Assembly (NCBI RefSeq): GCF_035917575.1
Contig: NZ_CP109090.1
Location: 3,472,001-3,536,000, forward strand
Origin: Streptomyces sp. NBC_01788
GTDB taxonomy: Bacteria; Actinomycetota; Actinomycetes; Streptomycetales; Streptomycetaceae
DNA: 64,000 nt
Direction: 5' to 3'
In this document: positions 24,926 to 33,943 of the stretch, piece after piece
Layout: each line of letters starts with the position of its first letter
How positions within the stretch are numbered: position 1 is the stretch's first letter
The notes under the pieces: generated by a model
What the model was told of the DNA's origin: nothing
What the model saw: the letters and a program-made list of their open reading frames with translations, nothing else
Databases searched by the model: none
Translations under genes and position numbers: made by a program

Positions 24926-26098
24926 CTAGCGGGCCTTCCGCTCGGCCTTCTCCAGCCTGGTCTTCGCCTTGGCCAACTGCTTGGCACGCCGCTTGTGCAT
25001 CTTCTTCGAGACCTCGTCGAGACGGTCCGGGAAGAGATGCCCGTACGTGTCCAGGGTCAGCGTCGCCGACTTGTGGCCCAGCATCGTCTGGACGACGTTG
25101 ACGTCCGCACCGCTGGCGATGGCGAGCGAGGCGGCCGTGTGGCGCAGCTTGTGCGGGGTGACCTTGAGGTGCCCCAGTCCGGCTTTCACGACCGCCGGCG
25201 CGAAGAGCCGCTGCCGGAAGTTACGGGCCCGCAGCGGCCCGCCCTGCGGGGCGGTGAACAGGAGCTCATCCTCGTCCCGCCCCTCGACGTGGGGCTTCAA
25301 CTCCTTCGCCAGGAATCTCGGGATCGGTACGGACCGGCGTTCGTGGTTCTTGGGAGTGTCGAGATAGAGCTTGCCGTTGTCCTCGACGTACGCCTCGACG
25401 ATGTGGGCACGGCAGGCGTCCAGGTCGACTCGGCCCACCTTCAGCGCGGACGCCTCACCCCAGCGCAGACCCGTGTAGGCCAGCAGCAGGATGAACACCC
25501 GGTAGGCGCCTGCCGCGTCGGCGAGTCCGTCCACCTGCAGGTCGTCGAGATAGACGTGATCGGTGGGGGCTGCCTTCGGGAGAGGCACTCCGAGGGCCGG
25601 ATTGACGGCCAGACGACGGGACTGGACCGCATAGCCAAGGACCCGGCTGAGGACGACGTATGCCTTCCGTACCGAGCGAGGGCTGAGCTTCCTGCCGCCC
25701 GTCGCCTCGCCGGACAGCATGTCGCCCAGCCACTCGGCGACGTCCTCGAAGTGAATGCGGTCCAGGGACGTCGTTCCCCACCGCGGCATCACATGGACAT
25801 CGAGAACCCCCCGATAGCGATTGCGCGTCGAGCGCTTGAGGTGGATCTGGGCGGCCAGCCAGGAGTCGGCGACCTCAGCGAACTTCACGCGCCCGGCGGC
25901 CGGGTCCCGATAGGAGCCGTCGGTGAGCCGGGACTCCAGCCTGGTCCGCTCGGCCTCGGCGTCGGCCTTGCGGGCCACGGTCTGCATCTTCGGCCTGCCG
26001 TCGGGGCCGTACCAGCGCACGCGGTAGCGACCGGGCGGAGTACGGCCCGCCTTCCTGGCCGCCGCCACGGCTGCGACTCGCACGGGAAGCCTGCCCAT
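24926..26098 (-). CDS. int: Tyrosine-recombinase integrase
   Basis: A 390-residue phage-type integrase. An N-terminal arm-binding region (PPGRYRVRWYGPDGRPKMQT) is followed by a SAM-like core-binding domain (about residues 75-165) and the catalytic domain. Catalytic residues are visible: the first Arg in TGLRWGEASAL, the HKLRHTAASLAI box, and the final His and Tyr in LGHKSATLTLDTYGHLF. The ATG at 26098 gives the expected N-terminus; the longer frame upstream is not conserved-looking. It is the only complete integrase in the island and points toward att copy 1, so it probably catalyses recombination between the tRNA-Arg att sites. Confidence 0.92.
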   Translation of the reverse strand: MGRLPVRVAAVAAARKAGRTPPGRYRVRWYGPDGRPKMQTVARKADAEAERTRLESRLTDGSYRDPAAGRVKFAEVADSWLAAQIHLKRSTRNRYRGVLDVHVMPRWGTTSLDRIHFEDVAEWLGDMLSGEATGGRKLSPRSVRKAYVVLSRVLGYAVQSRRLAVNPALGVPLPKAAPTDHVYLDDLQVDGLADAAGAYRVFILLLAYTGLRWGEASALKVGRVDLDACRAHIVEAYVEDNGKLYLDTPKNHERRSVPIPRFLAKELKPHVEGRDEDELLFTAPQGGPLRARNFRQRLFAPAVVKAGLGHLKVTPHKLRHTAASLAIASGADVNVVQTMLGHKSATLTLDTYGHLFPDRLDEVSKKMHKRRAKQLAKAKTRLEKAERKAR

Positions 26099-26330
26099 CG
26101 GCCCGCTGGGCGGCCCTGCCAGGCCCACGCGCGCCCGCTGACCCACCCGGCCGGGCATCCGTCCAGCTCCGTCGCGTCCGTCCCCGCGCAGGTCAGCGCG
26201 GGGACGGACGTCCCTGCCGGGACGGACCTCTCCGTACCAGCACCCGCGTCCGTACCAAGTGTGACCAGCCACGCGACGGATGCAACGGACGCACCACAGA
26301 CCACCACTGCACGCGATCGGAGGCACCACC

Positions 26331-27074
26331 ATGCCCGACAGCCACACCGATACGAGTTCCACCCACCGGGCAGCAAGGTATGCCGTTGGACCGTCCAAGG
26401 GCCGGTCCAACGGGAATGCCTCCGCCCCGGGGGTGGCGGAGGACCTCCGGCACCGAGGGATGCCTGAGCAGGAGCAGCGTGCCGGCACAGGGACCGTCGT
26501 GCTGCCGCGCGCCGCCGAAGCCGCCGCCCTGCACCGCATCGCCCGTCGCCGCAAGCGCAAAGACACCCAGCGAAAGCAGCGCGTCGACGTGCGTTACAGC
26601 GTCGAGGAGAAGGCCGCCATCCTCGCCAGGGCACGGTCGCTGAACATCGCCGGCGCCCACTACATCGGCGCCGTCGTCATGGCCCACATCCACGGCGAAC
26701 TCGCCCTGCCCGGACAGCGCACAACGCTGGACGACTACATCGACGAGCTGACCGCTCTGCGCGAACAAGTCGCCAAGATCGGCAACAACGTCAACCAAAT
26801 CGCCCGGAAGCTCAACTCCGGCGGCCATCCACACCCTGTGGACCGTGCCGCCATGTCCCAGACCGAGCGCACCCTGACGACGGTCCGTGCTGCCGTCGGC
26901 GAGATCGCGGCAGCGGCGAACCGGGCCGTCACCAAGAAGGCGGCCTCCTCGCCCGCTATCTCTTCCTCCACCCCGCCGCCGGCGACCTCTTCCCCGACTG
27001 GAACCGCCAGATCACTGGCTGCGTCGCCCGACTGCGCGCCATCGCCGGCACCGCACCCGACGCTCCCGACCTGA
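26331..27074 (+). CDS. MobC-like relaxosome protein with altered C-terminus
   Basis: The core from about residue 80 to 200 (VDVRYSVEEKAAILARARSL, then IGNNVNQIARKLNSGGH) matches MobC/mobilisation accessory proteins. These bind the transfer origin and help a relaxase nick DNA. ATG 26331 follows GGAGG. No relaxase gene follows. Beyond about 26940 the frame enters DNA whose other frame encodes an unrelated regulator remnant, so the last 45 residues (Ser/Pro-rich) are probably not native. It is divergent from the integrase. Likely a relic of mobilisation functions. Confidence 0.7.
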   Translation: MPDSHTDTSSTHRAARYAVGPSKGRSNGNASAPGVAEDLRHRGMPEQEQRAGTGTVVLPRAAEAAALHRIARRRKRKDTQRKQRVDVRYSVEEKAAILARARSLNIAGAHYIGAVVMAHIHGELALPGQRTTLDDYIDELTALREQVAKIGNNVNQIARKLNSGGHPHPVDRAAMSQTERTLTTVRAAVGEIAAAANRAVTKKAASSPAISSSTPPPATSSPTGTARSLAASPDCAPSPAPHPTLPT

Positions 27075-27373
27075 CCAACCTGGTCGGAGAACTCCTCCTC
27101 AAGAGCCCCGACTTCGCGGGCCTGTGGGAACGCTACGAGGTGACCGGACGCAAACCCGCGCAGAAGACCTTCCAGCACCCCCAGGTCGGCATGGTCACCC
27201 TCACGTCCCATTCCCTGCACGTGGAAGGCACCCCGGGACAGCGCATCGACATCTACACCGCCGAACCCGGCGCCCCCGACCACGACGCCCTGCTCCTGCT
27301 CGACATGACCACGCCCCGACCCGAGCACGGTTCCGCGCCATCCACCCCGGGAGCGATCCGCCGGCAGCCGTGA
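26942..27373 (+). pseudogene. 3' end of an XRE/MmyB-type regulator
   Basis: In the frame ending at TGA 27371-27373 the DNA encodes LFPDWNRQITGCVARLR, ELLLKSPDFAGLWERYEVTG and TFQHPQVGMVTLTSHSLHVE. This is characteristic of the ligand-binding domain of XRE-family MmyB-like regulators. The N-terminal HTH and the start are missing; upstream in this frame lies the mobC-like coding region. A deletion or recombination has joined the two genes near 26940. Confidence 0.7.
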
Positions 27374-27485
27374 GCCACCGCCGCTGTCCGGCAGGAACGC
27401 GCCGCCACGGCATGCGCCCGTGACCATCCGGCTCCCTGCCGACGGCTTGGAGCCGACCCGCTCCCCGCAGGCCGGCCCGTCCAGG

Positions 27486-27902
27486 TCAGGCAGTGCGCCT
27501 CGCAAGCGGGGCGTCCGCCGTGACCGTCTCCATGAGCCGCCCGGCCTCCTCCTCCGTGGCGGCGGGCGGCACGACGAGCAGGTCCCAACGGCCGTACCCG
27601 GGAGCGAGCAGGCAGATGGTGTGTTCGGCTCGCGGCAAGTCCGTCCGGCGCAGGTGCACCTTCTGGTCCTCGATGAGCATCCCGTCCCCGGACAGCGACC
27701 ACATCGCCCCGTTCACCAGAACGCTGCTGATGTGCCCCCAGCGGTGCGGCAGCCCGGCGAGCAGTCCGGGGAGCTCGGCGGTCAGGTCGTAGGACCTCGG
27801 CCACCAGGCCCCGTCGATACGACGGGCGGAGCCGTCATGGAAGGTCTGCTCTCCCAGCCGGAGCCGGGCGGAAGGCGGGTGAAGCGAAAGGGTGGTGGTC
27901 AT
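27486..27902 (-). CDS. DUF5994 family protein (copy 1 of 3)
   Basis: A 138-residue soluble protein carrying the family signature DGAWWPRSYDLTAELPGLLA and the end motif GRWDLLVVPP. ATG 27902 follows AGGAG. It lies 83 bases downstream of the small gene at 27986-28294 on the same strand, probably one operon. Two paralogues are at 29876 and 31788. DUF5994 proteins are common in Streptomyces, often in several copies, with no known biochemical role. Confidence 0.85.
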   Translation of the reverse strand: MTTTLSLHPPSARLRLGEQTFHDGSARRIDGAWWPRSYDLTAELPGLLAGLPHRWGHISSVLVNGAMWSLSGDGMLIEDQKVHLRRTDLPRAEHTICLLAPGYGRWDLLVVPPAATEEEAGRLMETVTADAPLARRTA

Positions 27903-27985
27903 GAGGACTCCTGGGGCGGTAGGGGTGGGGGACTCGCCACGGTCGGGGGTTCGGCGGGCGACGGCCCGCCCGGCGGCCACACGCA

Positions 27986-28294
27986 TTACGCCGTCTCGCC
28001 CGGATGTGTCCGGTCGACCGGCGGCCTGCTGGCCTCCAGCCAGGAGCGGAGCGAGCCGGCGCCCCGCTCGGGGTCGAGCGTGAGGTGCAGACGCGTCCCT
28101 CTACCTGACGGGGACGCCGGGTAACTGCGTTGCTCGCCCCCTGCGAACAGCAGCCGGAGAGCGTCCGCGACGTGCCGGGCCGCTTCGGCGTCCATGGAGA
28201 CGATGCGGACCTCGACCCTGCCCCCGGCGGGAGGGGCATCCGGAACGTCCAAGGTCAGGGATGAGTACGGTGAGTGCAGGGATTCGGTGGTCAT
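27986..28294 (-). CDS. Small protein upstream of DUF5994 copy 1
   Basis: A 102-residue protein starting MTTESLHSPYSSLTLDVPD. A segment VRIVSMDAEAARHVADALRL resembles a small alpha/beta fold. It is basic and Pro-rich at the end. The ATG at 28294 was chosen because the longer frame lacks protein character. It is divergent from the STAS-GNAT gene and followed by DUF5994 copy 1. The function is unknown. Confidence 0.5.
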   Translation of the reverse strand: MTTESLHSPYSSLTLDVPDAPPAGGRVEVRIVSMDAEAARHVADALRLLFAGGEQRSYPASPSGRGTRLHLTLDPERGAGSLRSWLEASRPPVDRTHPGETA

Positions 28295-28669
28295 CGGGCG
28301 GAACCTGTCCCGGGCCGGAAACGGCCCGTGAGGTGTCACGCGGCCCCTACCGAGCCGCGCGCCGAGGACGAGACCAGCCCTGTCACCGGTGTCCGAAGTA
28401 CCCTCGACCCTCCCCACCGTACTCCTGGCACCCTCGGCGCAGCCGCTTCCCGTCGCAGGCGACGTAGGGTTGACGTACCGAGGGCACCACGCACTCCGGC
28501 CGCCGCGCCGGGTCGTCCTCGGCGAGAGACGAACCCGGGCCGCCCCCAGCGGTCGGCGCGGAGACGGGTCGGCATCATGTCCGCCGCGGTCGAAGCAACT
28601 CCACGCAAGCGCATCATGGCTGGGGCCGCGCTGAGCAGCCGCGCTGGTCCACGCCCCAGGGGAAGCGTG
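28295..28669. other. Divergent promoter region, 375 bases
   Basis: It lies between the minus-strand pair and the STAS-GNAT gene. No gene, operator or clear sigma consensus was recognised. Confidence 0.35.
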
Positions 28670-29650
28670 ATGGCCTTTCCCCGGCTGGACATCCGTCGGC
28701 GGAACCGAGGGGAGCGGACGCAAGTCACGCTCGCCGGTGACATCGGACCGGCCACGACGCCGCTGCTGCGGGCCGCATTGGAGCAGTGTCTGCTGGACGG
28801 TGTCACCGTGATCGACATCGACCTGGCCACGGTCGGCTCCTGCGACGCCAGGGGCTTGGACATCCTCCTGTCGGCGTCACGGCGCGCCGGCCGGGTTCAC
28901 GCCTCCCTGCGGCTGCACCACCCGTGCGCGCAGATCACCCAGCTCCTCGCCGTCACCGGATCCGCTTCGCTGCTCCTTGCGGCTCCCGTGAGCCCCGTTC
29001 CGCCCGCCGCACCCGGCGACCTCATGAGTACCGCGCCGCGGGCGCCCGAGGACCCCGCTCGTCGGCCGGATCAGCCGGTCCTCAAGGACGCGATCCGCCT
29101 TCGCCGGCTGACCCGCTGGCAGGCCGAAGACATGCGCGAGGACATCGCGGACCTGGCCGCGGAGTCTGTCGCGGACACCCCCGGCGAGGCGTACCACGAC
29201 CGTGGAGACTTCCTGCGCCGCTTGGCGGTCACGGCCCACCGCCCCGGCTTCGCGCTGCTGGTCGCCGAGACGACGGTGCTGGTCGGTTGCGCCTTCGGTT
29301 TTCCGGTGGGCCCTGACGGCTCCGGCCGACGGGGGTTCGACGGAACGCTCCAGGAGACCATCCAGCGGCTCACCTCCCGCGCGCGGTTCGTCGTCCTCAC
29401 CCAGGTCGTGGCCCATCCGCACGCTCAGCACCGCGACATCGCCCGCCGCCTGCAACAGCGTCTGCTCGCAGACCTGCACTCCTCCCTCGGGGTCACCCTG
29501 CTGCATCCTGCCGACCAGGCAGGACAAGCCTCCTTCTCGTCCTGGGGCTGGCAGAACATGGGTGAGGTCGTCGGGCTGCCCGGCCCCGTCGCCCCCTGCG
29601 TGCTGAGCCTGCCTGCCGAAGGGCTTGTCCCCGGCACGCCGATGATGTGA
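28670..29650 (+). CDS. STAS domain fused to GNAT-like acetyltransferase domain
   Basis: A 326-residue fusion. Residues 1-110 form a STAS/anti-sigma-antagonist domain (RTQVTLAGDIGPATTPLLRA, then VTVIDIDLATVGSCDARGLD). In SpoIIAA-type proteins the loop reads DSxG and its Ser is phosphorylated. Here it is DARG, so it cannot be switched that way. From about residue 135 a GNAT-like domain follows (IRLRRLTRWQAEDMREDIAD, VVAHPHAQHRDIARRLQQRL). The ATG at 28670 has AGGGGAAG upstream. Nearby lie a PP2C phosphatase and three DUF5994 genes. A stress-signalling role is inferred only. Confidence 0.75.
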   Translation: MAFPRLDIRRRNRGERTQVTLAGDIGPATTPLLRAALEQCLLDGVTVIDIDLATVGSCDARGLDILLSASRRAGRVHASLRLHHPCAQITQLLAVTGSASLLLAAPVSPVPPAAPGDLMSTAPRAPEDPARRPDQPVLKDAIRLRRLTRWQAEDMREDIADLAAESVADTPGEAYHDRGDFLRRLAVTAHRPGFALLVAETTVLVGCAFGFPVGPDGSGRRGFDGTLQETIQRLTSRARFVVLTQVVAHPHAQHRDIARRLQQRLLADLHSSLGVTLLHPADQAGQASFSSWGWQNMGEVVGLPGPVAPCVLSLPAEGLVPGTPMM

Positions 29651-29875
29651 CGGAGGGACGATGAGCCGGCGTTCGTACCGGCCTCGGCGGTCACGCCACC
29701 CGTCGCCTGCCGTACGAACGTATCTCCGCGCAACGGCTGCGCACCGCGCCGCCCGCGACGGCCGGGAGTAACCTGGCAGGTACCGAGAGCTTTTCGGGCG
29801 CGCGACCACGGCGGCGCCGTTCCCGGCGAGTAACAGACACGGGCAGCCGCAAGCCGCCCGGGACGGGACCGCACG

Positions 29876-30388
29876 ATGGACGCCATCACCAAGCCCGCCG
29901 AAGATCCGGCACCAGCTGACGGACACACCTACCGGATGCCCTCGCCCCGGCTGCGCCTCACGCGGGACGCCAGCCACGGCCCGCTGGACGGAGCGTGGTG
30001 GCCGCGCTGCGACGCACTGGAGCTGGAGCTGCCCGCGCTGGTCGGCTCCTTGGATCCGAGCGTCGGCACCGTCACCCACGTCACCGTGGGGACCGCCGCC
30101 TGGCCCGATGCCCCGCAGAAGGTGATGGCGCCCGGGCATGTGATCGAGGTGGTCCTGACCGACCTCGCCACTGAGGCGCATGCCATCACCGTGGACTGCG
30201 GCACCGTGGGACGCTGGGAACTGCTGGTGATCCCACCGGACGAGCCGGCCGGAACGGCTGCCGGGTTGCTGATCGCTGCCGCCGACCCCGGGAACTCGCT
30301 GCCGGCTCCGCGCCTGCTCGCACTCGCCGAGTGCGGCCCCGACGGCCGGGACACATGGGAGTCGGAAGGAGGAGCCGGACTCAGGTGA
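29876..30388 (+). CDS. DUF5994 family protein (copy 2 of 3)
   Basis: A 170-residue protein with the signature LDGAWWPRCDALELELPALV and GRWELLVIPPDEPAG. It is longer at the C-terminus than the other copies, where about 30 residues lose family character. It follows the STAS-GNAT gene by 225 bases and precedes the phosphatase by 140 bases on the same strand. The Arg-Cys in place of Arg-Ser after WWP distinguishes it from copies 1 and 3. Confidence 0.85.
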   Translation: MDAITKPAEDPAPADGHTYRMPSPRLRLTRDASHGPLDGAWWPRCDALELELPALVGSLDPSVGTVTHVTVGTAAWPDAPQKVMAPGHVIEVVLTDLATEAHAITVDCGTVGRWELLVIPPDEPAGTAAGLLIAAADPGNSLPAPRLLALAECGPDGRDTWESEGGAGLR

Positions 30389-30527
30389 GCAGCCCGATCT
30401 GGTGGGGCTCGCGCGTGCCCGTGCCGATGCGGACGTCTACGACCCCTCGATGGAGCGATGACACCGACAGACCCTGCGTCGTCCCAGTCCGCCGCACTGA
30501 CCAGCCCGGCCCGTGGCGGGTGAGTGG

Positions 30528-31721
30528 ATGACGACCGGACGGCGCGCGGACCGCTCCGAGAGCTTCGGGGAAGCTCTGCTGGGCGAGGTCCTCGATCGCG
30601 CGCATGAACTGCCGCCCCATCTCATCGGGCCCTTGGTCGCCGACGTAGTGGGGCGGCTCGGGGGCCGCCGACCGCAGGTGCTGCTGCAGGACTACGGACA
30701 ACTGCTGCTGGTGCCCCTGCCCGGCGACGGCCTCACGGGGGGCGAACCGCTGGTGATCGACGACTCCGAGGCGGGCCGCTGCTTTCTCGACGCTCACCCC
30801 GTCGAGCTGCCCGAGGACGACGGCGTGCGGGTCCACCTCCCGCTGCTGGACGGCGGCGACCAGGTCGGGGTCATGGCAGTGACGTTGGACAGCGTCGATG
30901 ACCACGACCGCCGCATACTGCGCAGGATCGCCGGCCTGGTGGCCGACCTACTGGTGACCAAGCACGGCTACTCCGACCTTTTCTTCGGTGTCCGACGCGG
31001 TGAACCGATGAGCGTCGCCGCGGAGATCCAGTGGTCCCTGCTGCCACCGCTGGCGATGATCATGCCTCGCATCGCCGTGGCTGGGATCCTGGAACCCGCC
31101 TACGACGTTGCGGGGGACAGCTTCGACTACGCCCTCAACGGAGACATCCTCCACGTGGCCATGATCGACGCGATGGGCCACGGCCTGGACGCAGCCACGA
31201 TGGCCACCGTGGCCATCGGTGCCTACCGCCACGCCCGCCGCGCCAGCACGGGGCTACCGGAGATCTACGGCTTCATGGACCGCGCTGTGGCGGACCAGTT
31301 CGGCCCCGAGCACTTCGTCACCGCGCAGATGCTGCAGCTGGACACCACGACGGGGCATCTTCAGTGGGTCAATGCCGGGCACCCGTCACCGATGCTCGTC
31401 CGTGATCATCGAGTAGCCCTCCGGCTGACCGGTCCGACGACCCTCCCTGTCGGCTTCGGCGGTCCGGAGCCGCAGGTGTGCGAGATGAAGCTGGAGCCGG
31501 GGGACCGCCTCCTCTGCTTCACCGACGGACTGATCGAGGAACACACGATGGGTGAAGAGCAGTTCGGAGAGGGCCATCTGATCAACTGGGTGAACCAGTT
31601 GGAGAGAACCGGCCGCGGGATCCGGGCGGTGGCGCGCGCCTTGTCCCATACGCTCAAGCGGGCGCGGGGCGGACGCACCACCGACGACGCGACGCTGCTC
31701 CTGGTGGAGTGGCGCGGCTGA
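30528..31721 (+). CDS. GAF/PP2C (SpoIIE-type) serine phosphatase
   Basis: A protein of about 397 residues. The N-terminal 150 residues resemble a GAF-like sensor (PQVLLQDYGQLLLVPL, LDDHDRRILRRIAGLVADLL-type segment). The C-terminal 240 are a PP2C/SpoIIE domain with metal motifs VAGDSFDYALNGD, MIDAMGHGLDAATMA, NAGHPSPMLV and DGLIEE. Such enzymes dephosphorylate anti-sigma-antagonists. The neighbouring STAS protein lacks the phosphorylatable Ser, so its partner may be elsewhere. The ATG at 30528 (after GGGTGAG) was preferred over the GTG at 30513. Confidence 0.88.
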   Translation: MTTGRRADRSESFGEALLGEVLDRAHELPPHLIGPLVADVVGRLGGRRPQVLLQDYGQLLLVPLPGDGLTGGEPLVIDDSEAGRCFLDAHPVELPEDDGVRVHLPLLDGGDQVGVMAVTLDSVDDHDRRILRRIAGLVADLLVTKHGYSDLFFGVRRGEPMSVAAEIQWSLLPPLAMIMPRIAVAGILEPAYDVAGDSFDYALNGDILHVAMIDAMGHGLDAATMATVAIGAYRHARRASTGLPEIYGFMDRAVADQFGPEHFVTAQMLQLDTTTGHLQWVNAGHPSPMLVRDHRVALRLTGPTTLPVGFGGPEPQVCEMKLEPGDRLLCFTDGLIEEHTMGEEQFGEGHLINWVNQLERTGRGIRAVARALSHTLKRARGGRTTDDATLLLVEWRG

Positions 31722-31787
31722 CTCACCACTGTCGTCCGCACGTCCGCCGGCCTCGGCCGGGGGACGGCTCGTCAGTCCCGACCGACC

Positions 31788-32255
31788 CTACCCGCTCCCG
31801 GTGTCGATGAGGATCTGTTCCGCCTGGCTGATGTTGTCGGCCCGGACGGCCTGGGTCATCGCGGCATGTGCGGCTTCTGGTGTCGCGTGCGGCGGGACCA
31901 CCAGCAGCGAGAACACGTCCTGGTCGCCCCGGGTGATCAGGACGGTGCCATCGCCCACCGGGAAGGAGTCGATGTGCACCACCCGGTCGTCGACGACGAT
32001 CCGCGTCGGGAGGCCTTCCCAGGCCGCGGCGTCCAACCCGACACGCGTCACGGGGCCGAGATGTGCGATGAGGGCGCTCAGCAGCCCGGGCAGCTCGGCA
32101 CCGATGTCGCGCGACCGCGGCCACCACGCACCGTCCAGGACGCCTTCACGCGACTCCGTCGTCTCCAGCCGGAGCAGCGCACACCCCGGCCGCACGGCCG
32201 CGTGAACACCACTCGGCAGATGCCGGGAAACAGGGGGTGAGCCGGAGCCGGTCAT
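31788..32255 (-). CDS. DUF5994 family protein (copy 3 of 3)
   Basis: A protein of about 155 residues with VLDGAWWPRSRDIGAELPGL and VFSLLVVPPHATPEAAHAAM. It is convergent with the phosphatase gene. The start may be ATG 32255 or a GTG at 32291; neither RBS is strong. Together with copies 1 and 2 it makes three diverged members within 5 kb, so the duplication is not recent. Confidence 0.8.
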   Translation of the reverse strand: MTGSGSPPVSRHLPSGVHAAVRPGCALLRLETTESREGVLDGAWWPRSRDIGAELPGLLSALIAHLGPVTRVGLDAAAWEGLPTRIVVDDRVVHIDSFPVGDGTVLITRGDQDVFSLLVVPPHATPEAAHAAMTQAVRADNISQAEQILIDTGSG

Positions 32256-32778
32256 AAGGGACCACCCGTCTTCCAGAAACGGTGCGAACACGGGACTCGC
32301 CTCGTCCCTTCCACGCTACTCCGTGTAGCCCCGGGAGCCGGAATCACCGGGATCGGCCCGACCCCGGTGCCGGCGTCGACGGGAGGAACCGCAGTCGCGG
32401 CATTACGCTTCAGGAAAGGGGCGTATGCGGAAGCGCAGCGGCAACCGGACGCCGGACGTTCCGAGCAGTGGCCGCATATGTCCTCAGCGCCACCCCCCGC
32501 AGGAGGGGACGCGTGGATGACAAGCCACTGGCCTCCGCGGGCAACACCTGGGTCCGCCTCGTCGCGACCGGAGGCCCCTCGTGGCGTCGCCGAGGTCGTC
32601 CGCCGCTGCTCACCTCGACCGAGCAGCGCAGCTGCCCCACCGGCCGCGCGTCCCGTCTCCGTCTCACCTCCATCGACTGGCAGACACGCCTCACAGCCCG
32701 CACAGTCCTGGCTGGCATCCAGTGGATCAGCCCCCGTCAGCGCCCGCACCGTCGGCCACGAGCCCGAGAGCGACAGCC
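32256..32778. other. 523-base divergent region
   Basis: It lies between DUF5994 copy 3 and the small winged-helix gene. Frames here show no domain, RBS or family motif. Probably promoters only. Confidence 0.3.
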
Positions 32779-33063
32779 ATGACGACACTCCGTGAACGCA
32801 AGACCTACCGCAAAGCGATTCTCCGAGCCCTGTACGGGGCAGTCGAACGCAATCGCCCCCAGGTCAGCGGATCGACGCTCCGTAACGAGGTCCGTCTTCC
32901 CGACGCGGACCTCTCCGCAGCCTGCGCCTACCTGGCCGACGCAGGCCTGATCATGGTCGACTGGACATCGCACAAGACTCCCGCCACCACCTCGCTGACC
33001 CATGAGGGCATCCGCTTCATGGAGGAGGAAGAAGATTCGGCTGCACCCCCTCAGGGTGACTGA
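32779..33063 (+). CDS. Small winged-helix-like protein
   Basis: A 94-residue protein (MTTLRERKTYRKAILRALYG at the start). The predicted helices and a strand pair at LIMVDWTSHKTPATTSLTHE followed by GIRFME suggest a compact winged-helix fold, as in small DNA-binding or PadR-like proteins. It has an acidic C-terminus. The start ATG 32779 lacks a strong RBS. It is the last gene of segment A. The function is unknown. Confidence 0.6.
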   Translation: MTTLRERKTYRKAILRALYGAVERNRPQVSGSTLRNEVRLPDADLSAACAYLADAGLIMVDWTSHKTPATTSLTHEGIRFMEEEEDSAAPPQGD

Positions 33064-33397
33064 CGTGGCGCCCGGGTCGGGTCAGTCCGACCACCTGGTG
33101 ACCACCGGCCGTCGCGCTCTTCGCTGGGGATGTGGCCTTCATCGCGGTAGTGGAGTCTCGGCACGTTCACCATTGCGCCACCCGCTGACGACGGTGGCAG
33201 CGGTATATCTCCCGTCGACGGAGGTCATAGGGTTGTGAGCGGAAGTGCACGGCAGGAAACGCCGTGCCCGCGGAGAGCGATATCCGTGTCCGTGGCGTGA
33301 GAAATAGGTGCGGGGGCACGGCGAGCATTCCTCGACCGTCGGCCGGAGTGGAATTGTCGACCGTGCAGGGCCGGTGTGGTTGCCAGAAGGTTCATTT
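33064..33397. other. Gene-free stretch before the att arm
   Basis: 334 bases without recognisable gene or signal. Confidence 0.3.
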
Positions 33398-33743
33398 TGC
33401 TACCGGGTAGCACTTCGCGCCGAAGGCTTGCGCTGACAAACCTTCGGCGCGAACGCAGCGAGCGACCAGGGCGGACCGGCGGTCGTCATGGGCAGCCTGA
33501 AGCGCTCCGGTAAGCGTGCACTGCAGCTGCGCGCCCAGACCATGACACGAGTGGCAGGACTTCTCACGTCTGCGGCACAGGGCGGGTGGGTGGCCGTCTC
33601 GCGGGCAGCCCCCGCCGGAACGGATTCGGCACACATGAGGACGGGAAACCCCGCGAACAAGCGAGAACTACGGAGGGGTGTCTGACCAGGTCAGCCGTCC
33701 TGCGGTCGACGTTTGTACAGGTCACGGACCTGACGAGGGAAAA
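33398..33743. repeat. att-arm repeat, copy 1 (left of att 2)
   Basis: 346 bases, near-identical over most of the length to 39152-39497, which abuts att copy 3. The last 55 bases before the core are identical. It begins with the palindrome TGCTACC-G-GGTAGCA (33398-33412), equivalent to the second operator palindrome of the vapB gene at the other copy, although no vapBC genes remain here. It represents the internal arm of the att site shared by two related elements. Confidence 0.9.
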
Positions 33744-33787
33744 CTCCTAAAGCGGGTGTCGCAGGTTCGAATCCTGCCGGGGGCACA
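33744..33787 (+). repeat. att copy 2
   Basis: The 44-bp tRNA-Arg 3' core, identical to att copy 1, without the 5' half of the tRNA. Its right flank resembles that of copy 1 for about 100 bp, including the terminator. Confidence 0.95.
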
Positions 33788-33943
33788 GCAAAACGCCTGG
33801 TCAGAGGCCCTTCCGTCCGACGAACGGGAGGGCCTTCGTACGCGCGGTACGCATATGGCACGCGTGCGGCTGCGGGCAGAGGTGGGGCTTTCCAGCCCCG
33901 CCCACGCCATATGCCTGAGAAGGCCCGTCTACGATCAGCCGCC

